Origin: a virus
Reading direction: 5' to 3' (one strand)
DNA: 21,810 nt
Virus record (IMG/VR): IMGVR_UViG_3300046517_002942
Span: 1 to 21,810 of that record
Position numbers and translations under genes: made by a program. The notes under the pieces are model-generated. The model searched no databases. It saw nothing but the letters and a program-made list of their open reading frames with translations, and was not told where the DNA came from. Of the stretch, positions 20,576 through 21,810 are shown one piece after another; position 1 is the stretch's first letter, and every line of letters starts with the position of its first letter.

Positions 20576-21810
20576 ATGCTACAAAAAGCTTTGCATTATG
20601 CTGCCCGCGGTTGGGCAGTTTTCCCTGTGCACTCTATAGACCTAGACTTAGCGTGCACATGCGGCAAAATAGATTGCGGGGCGGCGGGGAAACATCCCGC
20701 TACCCGTTCGGGATTAAAAGACGCCACTAAAGATCCTGTGCAGATAGAAAAGTGGTTTACCGACAGCATCTACAATATCGCGATAGCGACTGGAGAGATC
20801 TCCGATCTTACGATCATCGACATCGACATAGCCGATGGCAAGAAGGGTGCCGAGACGTGGCAGAAGCTTATCGAGACGCATGGTGAGCCTACTACGCTCA
20901 TGTCGCGCACAGGCTCGGGAGGTATGCACCTCTTCTTCAAGTACAACTCTGCCCTAAAGACATCGGCGGGAGTGCTTGGTGAAGGGATAGACGTGCGTAA
21001 CGCCGGCGGTTTTATAGTAGCTCCTCCCTCTCGTCATAAGACGGGCGCTTTTTATGAGTGGATAGACCAGTCCGTACAGATATCTTCCCTTCCACACTAC
21101 CTCACCAAGAAAGTCAAAAAGACTACTCGCCGCAAGACCTCTCTCTTCTCTTCAAAGTACACGCTTAAGAATGTCGCCAGCATGCTTGATGTGATCGTGC
21201 CGGATTCCCGAGATTTTCGGCGTGCTGTGGGCATTATTTTGGGTCGAGAGTACGACAGAAGTGATGAAGCGTGGGAAGTCTACGTGTCTTGGTCTGAAAG
21301 AAGGCCGAGCAAGACATCCCGCGCTGCTCGTGAGATAGGTATGCGCGAAAGCTTCTATGAGATCTCGCAGCTAAAGTCTGACTCAGAGCTCACAGTGGCC
21401 ACGATCATAGCCGAGGCCGTCAAGATGGGGTGGGCACCGATTTTTGGGAGTGTTCCACGTGAAAACTTTGTCTTCTTCGCACCTAGCAATGTCTTTCTCT
21501 ACCGCCCTACCCTCTCGGAGTGGGGCGCCACTTCTGTAGACGCGGCCGTTTCCCCTATAAATGAGCAGGGAAAGATCATTAAAGCTACCGAATGGCTCAA
21601 GAAGAACCAGTTGTGCACGTCCATGACATGCGATCCACTTCTTGACGATGACTATATCCCTGGCTACGACTGCAGGGATGGGGAGATCGTGCGTATAGAG
21701 GGCGCTGCGCTTTTTAATGCATTCCGCCGCGCTACCATCGAGATGGGTGACCCTAACCTCGCGCAGCCCTTCTTGGAGCACGTCTATAACGTCTTCCCGC
21801 GCGCTGGCGA
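20576..21810 (+). CDS. Primase-polymerase with N-terminal part of a D5/VirE-like helicase, cut by the window edge
   Basis: The ATG at 20576 has an AAGGAG site 5 bases upstream and the frame stays open for 411 codons to the edge. Residues 1-165 are a bifunctional primase/polymerase domain: GWAVFPVHS at 12-20, the C.C....C...GKHP cluster (C27, C29, C34, H40), IDIDIADG with catalytic D82 and D84, SGGMHLFF with H118, and GIDVRNAGGFIVAPPS with D139. All three catalytic motifs are intact. Residues about 338-411 (ATEWLKKNQLC, MTCDP, AALFNAFR, FLEHVYNVFP) resemble the segment just before the SF3/D5 helicase of phage primase-helicases, so an ATPase should follow beyond the window. It would synthesise primers and unwind phage DNA. 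The gene is GC-richer than its neighbours. Confidence 0.92.
   Translation, partial: MLQKALHYAARGWAVFPVHSIDLDLACTCGKIDCGAAGKHPATRSGLKDATKDPVQIEKWFTDSIYNIAIATGEISDLTIIDIDIADGKKGAETWQKLIETHGEPTTLMSRTGSGGMHLFFKYNSALKTSAGVLGEGIDVRNAGGFIVAPPSRHKTGAFYEWIDQSVQISSLPHYLTKKVKKTTRRKTSLFSSKYTLKNVASMLDVIVPDSRDFRRAVGIILGREYDRSDEAWEVYVSWSERRPSKTSRAAREIGMRESFYEISQLKSDSELTVATIIAEAVKMGWAPIFGSVPRENFVFFAPSNVFLYRPTLSEWGATSVDAAVSPINEQGKIIKATEWLKKNQLCTSMTCDPLLDDDYIPGYDCRDGEIVRIEGAALFNAFRRATIEMGDPNLAQPFLEHVYNVFPRAG

Noticed and set aside
21383-21781. A 132-codon minus-strand frame at the right edge
   Set aside because: It is antisense to the primase-polymerase gene and has no recognisable features.

Overview
The window is a block of a contractile-tailed (myovirus-type) bacteriophage or prophage genome. 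Bases 1-19590 of the minus strand form one very compact late operon. It starts with a ribbon-helix-helix protein and runs through terminase, portal, head morphogenesis, protease/scaffold, cement, major capsid, neck/connector, tail sheath, tail tube, tail assembly chaperone, tape measure and baseplate genes to a tail fibre. A further gene is cut by the left edge. The families (DUF1073 portal, DUF2213, DUF2184 capsid, DUF4054, DUF3383 sheath, DUF3277 tube, Pam3-type baseplate plug, gp138-like spike, gp25, baseplate J, DUF2612) are the set found in small-baseplate myophages of Gram-negative bacteria such as cyanophage Pam3. Family names were assigned by reading the translations, without a database search. 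The host cannot be named. AT-rich coding and AGGAG-type ribosome sites suggest a low-to-mid GC bacterium. No lysis, integration or tRNA gene is visible.

Bases 19591-20146 are a noncoding divergent control region. It holds a minus-strand promoter candidate for the structural operon, a long composite inverted repeat (arms 19802-19836 and 19971-20005) flanking an AT-rich core with a 20-bp palindrome, and six copies of CAGTAC/GTACTG. It also has an extended -10 promoter candidate for the plus-strand genes. It could be a replication origin, an operator region or a packaging site.

Bases 20147-21810 of the plus strand begin the replication module: an unrecognised 139-aa protein, then a primase-polymerase fused to the start of a D5/VirE-like helicase region, cut by the right edge. 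The primase gene is visibly GC-richer than the genes beside it.

Most structural genes overlap by 1-4 bases (ATGA, TAATG, TGATG) or are separated by fewer than 45 bases, which indicates translational coupling. Two devices make extra proteins from one gene. A T TTT TTA slippery site near the end of the tail chaperone gene gives a -1 frameshifted long form of 200 aa, whose extra frame ends exactly at the tape-measure start. An internal in-frame ATG with a strong Shine-Dalgarno inside the DUF2213 gene would give a separate 318-aa scaffold. That scaffold carries unusual Arg/Ser/Asp- and Arg/His/Asp-rich tandem repeats.
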